A DNA stretch of 20,490 nt from assembly GCA_021772875.1 (NCBI GenBank), contig JAJFLD010000213.1:1-20490 (forward strand), in the 5' to 3' direction. Position 1 is the first letter of the stretch. The number at the start of each line of letters is the position of its first letter. This DNA comes from Ghiorsea sp. (GTDB lineage: Bacteria > Pseudomonadota > Zetaproteobacteria > Mariprofundales > Mariprofundaceae). A model generated the notes under the pieces. It was not told the DNA's origin and ran no database searches. It was given only the letters and a program-made list of their open reading frames with translations. A program made the translations under genes and the position numbers. Positions 8,534-16,501 of this stretch are shown here, one piece after another.

Positions 8534-8860
8534 ATGCAACATTGGCTTTTTCTTACTTTAGCAATTTTACTCGAAGTTGCTGGCACCATCTCAATGAAGT
8601 TTGCTGAAGGTTTTAGCAAGCTTATGCCTTCTGTACTTATGGCTGTATTTTATCTTGCCTCACTAGCAGCTCTCACGCTTGCACTTAAAAAAATCGAGCT
8701 GAGCATTGCTTATGCTATTTGGGCGGGTGTGGGCACAGCACTTATCGCAGGCGTAGGTATTCTATATTTTAAAGAACCCGCTACTGCCTTAAAACTTATA
8801 AGCATTGCCTTGATTATTGCTGGTGTCATTGGCCTTAATTTAAGCAACACTCATCATTAG
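8534..8860 (+). CDS. Small multidrug resistance (SMR) family transporter
   Basis: 108 residues, four hydrophobic segments. SMR proteins act as inner-membrane dimers exchanging protons for cationic drugs or related compounds. The essential membrane glutamate is E14 (LLEVAGTISMKFAEGF), and AYAIWAGVGTA in the third segment is the other family mark. MKFAEGF and WAGVGTA resemble the EmrE/Qac branch more than the guanidinium-exporting Gdx (SugE) branch, though the distinction by eye is not firm. AAGGAG lies about ten bases before the ATG. No guanidine riboswitch can fit in the 33-base gap. Its stop codon overlaps the stop of the converging kinase gene, leaving no room for a terminator between them. 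Confidence 0.9.
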   Translation: MQHWLFLTLAILLEVAGTISMKFAEGFSKLMPSVLMAVFYLASLAALTLALKKIELSIAYAIWAGVGTALIAGVGILYFKEPATALKLISIALIIAGVIGLNLSNTHH

Positions 8861-11169
8861 TCCTGCTGATCAAGCAACGTGCGGATATTTTGATTTAAAT
8901 CATCAAACTGGATGGGTTTGGCTACAGTGATGTTCAAACTATTGTTAGGAATATTATCCATGACCTGTTGCATATCGTAGCCTGTCATAAAAATAGCAGG
9001 CAGTTGAGGAGCAATAAGCCTGATAGCTTGCAACATCTTAACACCACCATATTTGGGCATCACCACATCCGTAAGCACAATATCAATTTCATTTTGATTG
9101 GCTTCAAAAAACGCTAAACCTTGCTCACCATCACTCGCCGAAAACACGCGATAACCCAACGATTCTAATACCTCTACAGCCGTCTCAAGCACTTCTGATT
9201 CATCATCAACCACCAATACACATTCACCTTTGCCTAACTCAACACTTTTTATCACGGGTCTATCAACAAGGCTTTTCTCACACGGCTCTAATGGTAAATA
9301 GATGTGAAATGCCGTATATGCATTGGCGACTGTATCCAAAAGAATCAGCCCCTCATGCATCTCTACAGCACCATAAACCATAGCCAAACCAAGACCTGTG
9401 CCTTTGTCCACTGCTTTTGTCGTAAAAAATGGTTCGAAAATTTTATCTTTATGAGCATCACTGATGCCTTCACCATTATCTTTTACCATGATGTGGGCAT
9501 ACGTTTTTGCGCTTAGTTTTTCATGCTGGCTTAACCATGTTTTATCGGCTTCAAAATGATTCAAGGTTATAACAATTTGAGGTTGTTCCTTATAATTTAA
9601 CGCATCACGCGCATTGCTAGCGAGATTTAATAGCATTTGAACCACTATCGTTTCATCACCCACAATTGGTAATTCTTCATCACAAACACTGCTTTGAAAT
9701 TCGATATTTTCAGGGATGCTGCTGCGAACAATATCCATGGCATCAAGCAAACACGCACGCAATGAAAAACCAATCATCATCATGGGACCCTGTCTTGAAA
9801 AGGTCATCAATTGTTTAATCATATCCGCTGCTCTGGCTGAAATGTTTTCAATATTCGTTATTTTTTCAAGCGCTTTTTCTTCCCTGACAAATTTCTTTTT
9901 CAGCAAATATGTATTACCAACAATACCTGCCAGCATATTGTTAAAGTCATGCGCAATACCGCCCACAAGTGTACCAATAGCTTCCATTTTTTGGGCTTGT
10001 AAATATTGTTCTTCAAGGTTGCGGTAATTCGTTATATCACGCGAAACCCCAATCAAACCAATCACTCTACCTTGATTATCATAATAAGGTGTTTTTAAGG
10101 TATCAAAGAGAACACACTTACCATCGTGGGAGGTTAACCACTCCTCTTTGCGTTTGGCTTCGCCGCTTCTAAAGATGATTTGGTCTTCTTCTTTAAAAAG
10201 TTCGGCGGCTTCTTTATCCACAAAATCAGCATCTGTGAGCCCTATAATATCTTGTTGCGATTTTTTACCAAAAAAAGTGCTGAACGCATCATTACAACCC
10301 AAATAGACATCCGAATGATTTTTGTAAAAAATTAAATCAGGGACTGAATCAATCAAACTCTCCAGCAGTACATATGCCTCTTTCATATCCTTCTCTGAAA
10401 GTCGCAGTTGATCACGCATGTGCAAAAGTTTTTGTGCCAACTCCAGCATTTCCCCACCATAATTCATGTCCATTTGACCCGACCAATCACCCCTGCTTGT
10501 TTGGCGCACAAATTGATGAATATCCTCAAGTGGTTTTGTAATCCAATGCCGCAAAACAAGCATCGCAACAAACAAGAAAAATGAAATAATCAACAACATC
10601 CCAATCAGACGATTCTGTAGCTTAACCAATAATTTTTCGTAATTTTGATTGTATTGGTATACACCAAAAAATACTGCTGGCATAACATCTTGCTGAGAAG
10701 CCGTGTCTCCCAATTGCAGATACTGATAATATTGAAGTGTTTTATCCTCTTGCCCAGCTTGATCTGAAGTGAAACGACTCAAGTGCTTTTGCAATGTATA
10801 ATGAAACTCCGCAGCATTAAAATCGACAAGCACATCTTGCGCCTTTTTTCCCACCCAACGCAGCCGTGAGGAAGCAAGAATGTAACCTTGTCCATCAATC
10901 AAACTTATTTGTTCTTGGCCTTCTTTTGCTGCGGCAAGTGAAACCAAATGTTGAATTTCGGATATATCCTCTTTGCGATAATTCCAAATCGTTTGCACCA
11001 CAAGACTAGATAAATCTTCTTTAAGTTTTTTCTTGTGCAGTATAGACAAATCTTCCATCGCATCGTGGTATGTCTTAAAAATCACTACCGACACATAAGG
11101 CACTATCGCCAGTGCTATAAGCAACAAAAGCGTGGTTCGCAGAGGTAGTTTTCTTAAACCTTTGGTCAT
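8857..11169 (-). CDS. Membrane PAS hybrid sensor histidine kinase
   Basis: 770 residues from the ATG at 11169. A TTG three codons upstream (11178), overlapping the previous stop, is the alternative. Order (numbered from the ATG): TM1 about 11-31; a periplasmic sensor of about 155 residues, Cache-like (LIDGQGYILASSRLRWVG); TM2 about 187-207; HAMP about 208-258; PAS about 270-380; HisKA with H407 (GGIAHDFNNMLAGIVGNTYLL); HATPase with the N-box around N515-N519, DNGEGI and GTGLGLAMVYG; and a C-terminal receiver with D701 (VLTDVVMPKYGG). The HDFNN signature is of the type with a C-terminal receiver and often no dedicated DNA-binding partner, and none is encoded here. It is the second gene of a pair with a substrate-binding lipoprotein whose stop lies at this start, so a joint sensory role is likely. 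The ligand is unknown. Confidence 0.93.
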   Translation of the reverse strand: MTKGLRKLPLRTTLLLLIALAIVPYVSVVIFKTYHDAMEDLSILHKKKLKEDLSSLVVQTIWNYRKEDISEIQHLVSLAAAKEGQEQISLIDGQGYILASSRLRWVGKKAQDVLVDFNAAEFHYTLQKHLSRFTSDQAGQEDKTLQYYQYLQLGDTASQQDVMPAVFFGVYQYNQNYEKLLVKLQNRLIGMLLIISFFLFVAMLVLRHWITKPLEDIHQFVRQTSRGDWSGQMDMNYGGEMLELAQKLLHMRDQLRLSEKDMKEAYVLLESLIDSVPDLIFYKNHSDVYLGCNDAFSTFFGKKSQQDIIGLTDADFVDKEAAELFKEEDQIIFRSGEAKRKEEWLTSHDGKCVLFDTLKTPYYDNQGRVIGLIGVSRDITNYRNLEEQYLQAQKMEAIGTLVGGIAHDFNNMLAGIVGNTYLLKKKFVREEKALEKITNIENISARAADMIKQLMTFSRQGPMMMIGFSLRACLLDAMDIVRSSIPENIEFQSSVCDEELPIVGDETIVVQMLLNLASNARDALNYKEQPQIVITLNHFEADKTWLSQHEKLSAKTYAHIMVKDNGEGISDAHKDKIFEPFFTTKAVDKGTGLGLAMVYGAVEMHEGLILLDTVANAYTAFHIYLPLEPCEKSLVDRPVIKSVELGKGECVLVVDDESEVLETAVEVLESLGYRVFSASDGEQGLAFFEANQNEIDIVLTDVVMPKYGGVKMLQAIRLIAPQLPAIFMTGYDMQQVMDNIPNNSLNITVAKPIQFDDLNQNIRTLLDQQD

Positions 11170-11174
11170 ACTTC

Positions 11175-12143
11175 TCAATTGCCCTGCATCACAAAGACAG
11201 GTTCAACCCTGTGATTCAACACATCCGTTTCTTTGATGAGCCCTGCTTTACGCATCATTTGCGTTAGCTGTTTGATATTGTGCATTATCGCGGGCCTATC
11301 ACCTGCGAGCATGGCCTGATTCTCATCTTGCTGCAAAATGTGTATTTTCTCCAAAGCCAGTGCAAGTTGCTCTGCATTCATTCCTAAATGCCATGCCATC
11401 TTGTTCAATGCTTTTGCTTTATCGCTATTAAGCCAAGCCAAGGCTTTAAAATAACCATCAACAAGATGCTGGATCTGCTGGTGTTTTTCTTTGAGTGCTG
11501 TACTACGCACTGCCAAAACATCCACAATAAGCCCTGGCACCTGCAAGCTATCAAACAAAGGTTGTGCTCCTAATAACTTGAGCTGGCTTAACACTGGCTC
11601 AAAAACAACCACGGCATCCACCAAACCACGATCATAATTCAGAACATGTTCATTGGGTGTGGAATATACTTTAATGATATCCTCATCAGTAAGACCTGCT
11701 GCTGCAAGCGCACTATACAACATCACCGCACCCACTGCCGATGATTCCACCGCAATTTTTTTGCCTTTCAAATCAGCCAACTCTTTTATTTCAGGCTTGG
11801 CCAATAAAGCATCTGCACCAGCAGAATAATCAAAAATCAAAACCATGGTTAAATCAGAACCATGTATTTTTGCCTCTAGGTATTCATCAAGTGTCAGTGC
11901 TGCTGCATCCAACAGCCCTGCATGCAATGCATCCAAAACTTCTGTTGCTGAAGAGAATTCAACAAGCTTAATCTCCTCTTGCTCATAAAGCCCCATACTC
12001 TTAGCCAAATACATGGCTTCATATCCTGGCCATTGATTACTGCCCACGGTTAGCATGGGTAGCGGCTCTTGCACACATGATAGAAATAAAGCTGCAGAAG
12101 CAACCAGCAACAAACGCGTGGTTTGCCTAAAATATGAGAACAT
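11175..12143 (-). CDS. NMT1/SsuA-like periplasmic substrate-binding lipoprotein
   Basis: 322 residues. Residues 1-23 are a lipoprotein signal peptide with lipobox LFLSC (Cys23). The mature part is a two-lobe NMT1/THI5-SsuA-TauA type binding protein: LTVGSNQWPGYEAMYLAKSMGLY near the N-terminus, GLLDAAALTLDEYL, DLKGKKIAVESSAVGAVML and GLVDAVVVFEPVLSQL. This family binds small ligands such as thiamine precursors, sulfonates or nitrate, but none can be assigned from the sequence. AAGGAG lies ten bases before the ATG. No ABC permease or ATPase gene flanks it. The next gene, reached with zero spacing, is a hybrid sensor kinase. That context suggests a periplasmic receptor that presents ligand to the kinase, as TorT does for TorS or LuxP for LuxQ. 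This role is inference. Confidence 0.9.
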   Translation of the reverse strand: MFSYFRQTTRLLLVASAALFLSCVQEPLPMLTVGSNQWPGYEAMYLAKSMGLYEQEEIKLVEFSSATEVLDALHAGLLDAAALTLDEYLEAKIHGSDLTMVLIFDYSAGADALLAKPEIKELADLKGKKIAVESSAVGAVMLYSALAAAGLTDEDIIKVYSTPNEHVLNYDRGLVDAVVVFEPVLSQLKLLGAQPLFDSLQVPGLIVDVLAVRSTALKEKHQQIQHLVDGYFKALAWLNSDKAKALNKMAWHLGMNAEQLALALEKIHILQQDENQAMLAGDRPAIMHNIKQLTQMMRKAGLIKETDVLNHRVEPVFVMQGN

Positions 12144-12188
12144 ATTGTAAAATCTCCTTTACAAAAATAAGGTGGCCAAAGTTGCAGC

Positions 12189-12217
12189 TTTATGTTTCGA
12201 AGTATTCTAAACATAAA
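12189..12217. promoter_or_regulatory. 9-bp perfect inverted repeat between divergent genes (candidate operator)
   Basis: TTTATGTTT (12189-12197) and AAACATAAA (12209-12217) are exact reverse complements separated by 11 bases. The centre-to-centre spacing of about 20 bases suits a dimeric regulator on one DNA face. It overlaps the -35 of the proposed selO promoter and lies about 45 bases upstream of the lipoprotein gene start, so one protein could control both. The regulator is not identified. Confidence 0.5.
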
Positions 12218-12233
12218 ACATGCCAACTATAAT
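12205..12233 (+). promoter_or_regulatory. Predicted sigma-70 promoter for selO
   Basis: A perfect -10 box TATAAT (12228-12233) with a weak -35 TTCTAA (12205-12210) at the ideal 17-base spacing. Transcription would start near 12240, giving a leader of about 20 bases before the ATG at 12259. The poor -35 and the overlapping inverted repeat are compatible with regulated rather than constitutive use. Confidence 0.5.
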
Positions 12234-12258
12234 GCACATTTGATAAAGCGGAGTTTTC

Positions 12259-13827
12259 ATGCAAAACAAGCTACAATTTCAGCATAGGTTTACAGCCCAA
12301 CTGCCCGCAGACCCTGTATTAAACAATACACCTCGCCAAGTATTTCAAGCCTGTTACTCATGGGTTCAGCCCAAAACTACAGCGGCACCCAAATTACTTA
12401 TTTTTAGTGCTGAAGTTGCAACACTCTTAGATTTAACGCCTGAAGATTGCCAATCAACTTTATTTACCGATGTATTTTCAGGCAATGCCTTGCTGACAGG
12501 CATGCAACCTTACGCTATGTGTTATGGCGGCCACCAGTTTGGTCATTGGGCCGGGCAACTTGGTGATGGTCGTGCCATCAATTTGGGTGAAATCAAGAAT
12601 AACGAAGGTGACTTCTGGACATTGCAGCTCAAAGGTGCTGGTGAAACGCCTTATTCACGCACAGCTGATGGGTTGGCCGTGCTTCGTTCATCTGTGCGTG
12701 AATTTTTGTGCAGTGAGGCCATGTTTCACTTAGGCGTGCTCACTACCCGTGCTTTAAGCTTATGCACCACAGGTGATGCGGTATGGCGTGATATGTTTTA
12801 CGATGGTCATGCCGCAAATGAACATGGTGCTGTGGTATGTCGGGTTGCGCCATCGTTTCTTCGCTTTGGTAATTTTGAAATATTCTCAGCCCGCAACGAT
12901 TTAGAAACCTTAAAACAACTTGTCGATTATACCATACAAACACATTTTACCCATCTGGTTTCAGATGTGATGACCGATGCAACTTATTTGCGTTGGTTTA
13001 CCGAAATATGTGACTTAACCAAAACCATGATTGTACACTGGCAACGCGTGGGTTTTGTCCATGGTGTGATGAACACCGATAATATGTCCATTTTGGGCTT
13101 AACCATTGATTATGGCCCTTATGGCTGGTTGGAAGATTACGATCCCGACTGGACCCCCAACACCACCGATGCCGAACACCATAGATATGCCTTTGGCAAC
13201 CAAGCCCACATTAGCCATTGGAATTTGATGAAACTTGCCCAAGCCATCGCTCCTCTTTTTGAAGATGTCTCAGCTCTGCAACAAGTATTAGATGATTATG
13301 CCACAGCATACAAAAGTGCTTGGCAAAACATGATGAGTACTAAGCTAGGGTTAAATTCATGTCCTGAAATACTTGTCGCGCAGCTCTTTGATAACTTACA
13401 ATTGTGCGAAACAGATATGACTATTTTCTTTCGCTCTTTGAGCAATATCAAACAACATCAATCCGCCCAAACATCTCTAAACACAGTAGCCGATGCCTTT
13501 TATAGTTTGCCTTTAACCCAAGAAACTCAAGGCCAATGGCTAGCTTGGTTTGCTATGTATACACAACAACTTCAACACGAAGGCAGCGATGATAACGCAC
13601 GTAAAAAAAGCATGGATTTGATAAATCCTAAATATGTGCTGCGTAATTACCTCGCCCAAATCGCCATCGATAAAGCCGAACAGGATGATTTTTCCATGTT
13701 GCATGAGCTCTTGGATGTGTTGCGTTTTCCTTATGCTGAACAGCCTGAGAAACAAACCTTCGCCAACAAACGTCCCGAGTGGGCTAGAAAACGCGCTGGT
13801 TGCTCCATGTTATCTTGCAGCTCGTAA
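12259..13827 (+). CDS. selO: Protein adenylyltransferase SelO (YdiU family)
   Basis: 522 residues, usual for the family (about 480-550). SelO is a pseudokinase-fold enzyme that binds ATP upside-down and transfers AMP to Ser/Thr/Tyr of target proteins, with a role in redox homeostasis. Seen: YGGHQFGHWAGQLGDGRA (89-105), the nucleotide-binding Lys125 in LQLKGAGETPYSRTADG, RSSVREFLCSEAM, catalytic-site Asp274-Asn275 in GVMNTDNMS and metal-binding Asp284 in IDYGPYG. The protein ends GCSMLSCSS: the penultimate-region Cys occupies the place of selenocysteine in the animal protein and of Cys in most bacterial forms. CGGAG lies five bases before the ATG. It converges with the isomerase gene after a 35-base gap with no terminator visible. 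Confidence 0.96.
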   Translation: MQNKLQFQHRFTAQLPADPVLNNTPRQVFQACYSWVQPKTTAAPKLLIFSAEVATLLDLTPEDCQSTLFTDVFSGNALLTGMQPYAMCYGGHQFGHWAGQLGDGRAINLGEIKNNEGDFWTLQLKGAGETPYSRTADGLAVLRSSVREFLCSEAMFHLGVLTTRALSLCTTGDAVWRDMFYDGHAANEHGAVVCRVAPSFLRFGNFEIFSARNDLETLKQLVDYTIQTHFTHLVSDVMTDATYLRWFTEICDLTKTMIVHWQRVGFVHGVMNTDNMSILGLTIDYGPYGWLEDYDPDWTPNTTDAEHHRYAFGNQAHISHWNLMKLAQAIAPLFEDVSALQQVLDDYATAYKSAWQNMMSTKLGLNSCPEILVAQLFDNLQLCETDMTIFFRSLSNIKQHQSAQTSLNTVADAFYSLPLTQETQGQWLAWFAMYTQQLQHEGSDDNARKKSMDLINPKYVLRNYLAQIAIDKAEQDDFSMLHELLDVLRFPYAEQPEKQTFANKRPEWARKRAGCSMLSCSS

Positions 13828-13862
13828 TCAACAACAATACACAAAGCTCCAAACGTAACACC

Positions 13863-14714
13863 TCACTGCTGCAAATGGTATTCAGCTTTGAACACTTCAA
13901 TGCTGGCATCCTGCATCAGTTTTTTTATCCACGCATCCAGACGCTGCTTTTCTAAAATACCTTCAATTTCGTCGCGCACATCTTCAAAAGTAGGTGTGCT
14001 TTGTTGCCGCTCACCCAACCATTCAATCAAATGCCAGCCAAAATCAGTTTTAACTGGTTCACTCAAAGGATGTTTTTCACTCAAAGCAAACGCAGCATCT
14101 TCGAATGCTTTCACCATCATGCCACGGGCAAACCAATTCAAATCACCGCTGCGCCCTTTGGTGCTATCATCAATAGAAAATTGGGCTGCCAAAGCAGAAA
14201 AGTTTTCAGGCGTGGCTTTGAGTTGTTTTAAAATCTCAAGCGCTGTTTGTTTGTCTGATACCAAAATATGCCGCGCATGGATTTGCTCAGGTACGATGAA
14301 ATCATCCAAATGTTCATCGTAATAAACTTTTTCTTCTGCACCTGTAGGTTTTTTCACGTCATCTTTTTGCCAATCGCGAATGCTTTCAATCAGTACCATG
14401 TTTTCGGCCTGATGCACACGGTATGCAATCAAAGGATCAAGAATTAAACCCATCCCCCTTGCTTTTTGAGCCACCACTTCACGTTTAATCATCACATCAA
14501 GTACTTGCGCCCGCGCCAGAGGATCTTGCATCACATAACGCATAGATTCAGGCATACTCATAATCTCAAAATCAATATCTGTTTCATGAAATTGTTTATT
14601 GCCCACTTCAGCAATCACTGGGCGTTTCTTTTGTTCGCCCAAGGTCGTATCAACATGATTATCACATGATGCTAACAAAAGCACATAAATAAATATAAAA
14701 AAGAATCGTTTCAT
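13863..14714 (-). CDS. Parvulin-type peptidyl-prolyl isomerase lipoprotein
   Basis: 283 residues. The start is placed at the ATG at 14714, where GAAGG lies five bases upstream and the signal peptide starts immediately (MKRFFFIFIYVLLLASC). The upstream codon at 14735 would add seven unnecessary residues. Lipobox LLASC gives a lipidated Cys17, followed by Asp18. In enterobacteria Asp at +2 keeps lipoproteins in the inner membrane. A SurA/PrsA-like N-terminal chaperone region is followed by a parvulin domain (about 138-235: QIHARHILVS, FSALAAQFSIDDSTKGRSGDLNWFARG, VKTDFGWHLIEW) and a C-terminal helix. It probably assists folding of exported proteins from the periplasmic face. It resembles PpiC/SurA/EpsD relatives; which one is not certain, so no symbol is given. 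Confidence 0.9.
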   Translation of the reverse strand: MKRFFFIFIYVLLLASCDNHVDTTLGEQKKRPVIAEVGNKQFHETDIDFEIMSMPESMRYVMQDPLARAQVLDVMIKREVVAQKARGMGLILDPLIAYRVHQAENMVLIESIRDWQKDDVKKPTGAEEKVYYDEHLDDFIVPEQIHARHILVSDKQTALEILKQLKATPENFSALAAQFSIDDSTKGRSGDLNWFARGMMVKAFEDAAFALSEKHPLSEPVKTDFGWHLIEWLGERQQSTPTFEDVRDEIEGILEKQRLDAWIKKLMQDASIEVFKAEYHLQQ

Positions 14715-14788
14715 TTCAACCTTCGCATTACACAATATGTGGGCTAGAGTATCGCCTTATATCAGTAAACAAAAGGGGAAATCCATCC

Positions 14789-16501
14789 ATGTCACCAGCT
14801 GTCATGGCCATTGTGGTCTTAAGTTTATACCTTACCTTTTATCATTTTTATGCCAAACGTGTGCTTGGCCGAAAAATATTCGACTTAAACGATAACAATA
14901 TCACACCTGCCCATACGCAACATGATGGTATGGATTATGTGCCTGCAAACAAATACATTCTCTTTGGACATCATTTTGCCTCTATTGCGGGATTGGCTCC
15001 CATGCTTGGCCCTGCCATAGCTGTGATTTGGGGCTGGTTACCTGCATTATGTTGGGTAGTATTTGGCACTTTATTGATTGGTGCTGTACATGATTTTTCA
15101 GCCTTGATTCTTTCTTCTCGTTTTAAAGGGCAAAGTGTTGGTACGATTGCCAATGAAGTGATTTCTCCACGTACTCGTTTGCTTTTCTTGCTTGTCATAT
15201 TCTTTCTCGTTGCTTTGGCCATGGGTGTGTTTGTATTGGTGATTTCAGGCTTGTTTGCAGCCCCTGATGTTGCCAATATTCCAGTAACTGCACACCCAGA
15301 AGCTGTGTTCCCCACCTACTCACTTATGCTTATCGCTATGGTGATTGGTTTCTTTGTTTACAAAAAAAACATGCCTGTTTTACCATTGATAGCCTTAGGT
15401 TTTGTGGCTATGTTAATCACCACTTGGTGGGGCTTGGATCATCCTATCACGGGTTTTAGTGCTAAAGATTGGACATGGTCGCTGCTTGTTTATGCATTTA
15501 TCGCCAGCGTTTTGCCTGTTTGGTTATTATTACAACCACGTGATTTTTTAAACTCACTCTTGCTCTACCTCGCTCTGTTTATGATGTTGGTGGGTTTCTT
15601 CATGCTCGACCCTGAATGGGTTGCACCAGCCATCAATCCAAACCCTGAGGGCGCGCCACCTATGCTGCCCTTTTTGTTTATTGTTATTGCCTGCGGTGCT
15701 GTTTCTGGCTTTCATGGTATCGTGGCTTCAGGCACAACTTCCAAACAATTGGATAAAGAATCCGATGCACCACTGATTGGTTATGGTGGCATGATTGGCG
15801 AATCTTTACTCGCCTTACTTGCTGTATTGGCGACAACCGCAGGTGCATTCACCACCCGCACCGAATGGGAAACATTTTATGGCTCGTGGAATCAAGCTGT
15901 AGGCCTGCATCAGAAGTTAGGTGTATTCATTCAAGGCAATGCCAACTTCATCCACCAATTGGGTGTGCCGCTTGATTATGCAGCCGCATTTATCAGCGTG
16001 GTGGTGGTTGGTTTTGCTATGACATCTGTAGATACAGGTGCGCGTTTGCTTCGTTTCAACATCCAAGAAATTGGTAAAACCATCAACATCAAAGCTTTAG
16101 GCAATCGTTATCTCTCCACCTTTTTAGCTGTATCAGCCATGGGTTTTTTCGCCTTCTTTGAAATGAACGGTAAACCTGCTGGTTTATTTTTATGGACACT
16201 TTTTGGCACCACCAATCAAATCCTTGCTGGTTTAACCCTTTTAACAGTTACCATTTATTTGTACCGCAAAAAGAAACCCATACTCTACACCTTATTGCCC
16301 ATGTTATTGGTGCTTGGTACAACAATTGCTGGTATGATTATGGGTATGATGGGAGCAATCAACAAAGAACAGTGGACAGTCGCTGCTGTTGGTTTTGTTA
16401 TCTTTGCTTTGGCAGTATGGGTGCTGATTGAGGCACTGCTTGTTGTCCGAAAAATCAACCTTGAACGTGTACAAGAAATTTTAGCAACAAAGGAGATTTA
16501 A
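14789..16501 (+). CDS. cstA: Carbon starvation protein A family transporter
   Basis: 570 residues, strongly hydrophobic with about 14-16 membrane segments. The CstA family imports peptides or pyruvate and is induced by carbon starvation in enterobacteria. Family marks: FYHFYAKRVLGRKIF near the N-terminus, DYVPANKYILFGHHFASIAGLAPMLGPAIAVIWGW, GAVHDFSALILSSRFKGQSVG, and GVVSGFHGI-like AVSGFHGIVASGTTSKQL mid-protein. At 570 residues it is the shorter form rather than the 700-residue E. coli type. AGGGGA lies about nine bases before the ATG. Its stop overlaps the phoH start (TAATG), and AAGGAG for phoH lies within its last codons, so translation is coupled. The substrate is not determined. Confidence 0.93.
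   Translation: MSPAVMAIVVLSLYLTFYHFYAKRVLGRKIFDLNDNNITPAHTQHDGMDYVPANKYILFGHHFASIAGLAPMLGPAIAVIWGWLPALCWVVFGTLLIGAVHDFSALILSSRFKGQSVGTIANEVISPRTRLLFLLVIFFLVALAMGVFVLVISGLFAAPDVANIPVTAHPEAVFPTYSLMLIAMVIGFFVYKKNMPVLPLIALGFVAMLITTWWGLDHPITGFSAKDWTWSLLVYAFIASVLPVWLLLQPRDFLNSLLLYLALFMMLVGFFMLDPEWVAPAINPNPEGAPPMLPFLFIVIACGAVSGFHGIVASGTTSKQLDKESDAPLIGYGGMIGESLLALLAVLATTAGAFTTRTEWETFYGSWNQAVGLHQKLGVFIQGNANFIHQLGVPLDYAAAFISVVVVGFAMTSVDTGARLLRFNIQEIGKTINIKALGNRYLSTFLAVSAMGFFAFFEMNGKPAGLFLWTLFGTTNQILAGLTLLTVTIYLYRKKKPILYTLLPMLLVLGTTIAGMIMGMMGAINKEQWTVAAVGFVIFALAVWVLIEALLVVRKINLERVQEILATKEI

Noticed and set aside
13740..13827. Suspected frameshift or truncation at the end of selO
   Set aside because: The frame continues to a RPEW motif and the expected Cys-Ser-Ser terminus, and the total length fits the family.
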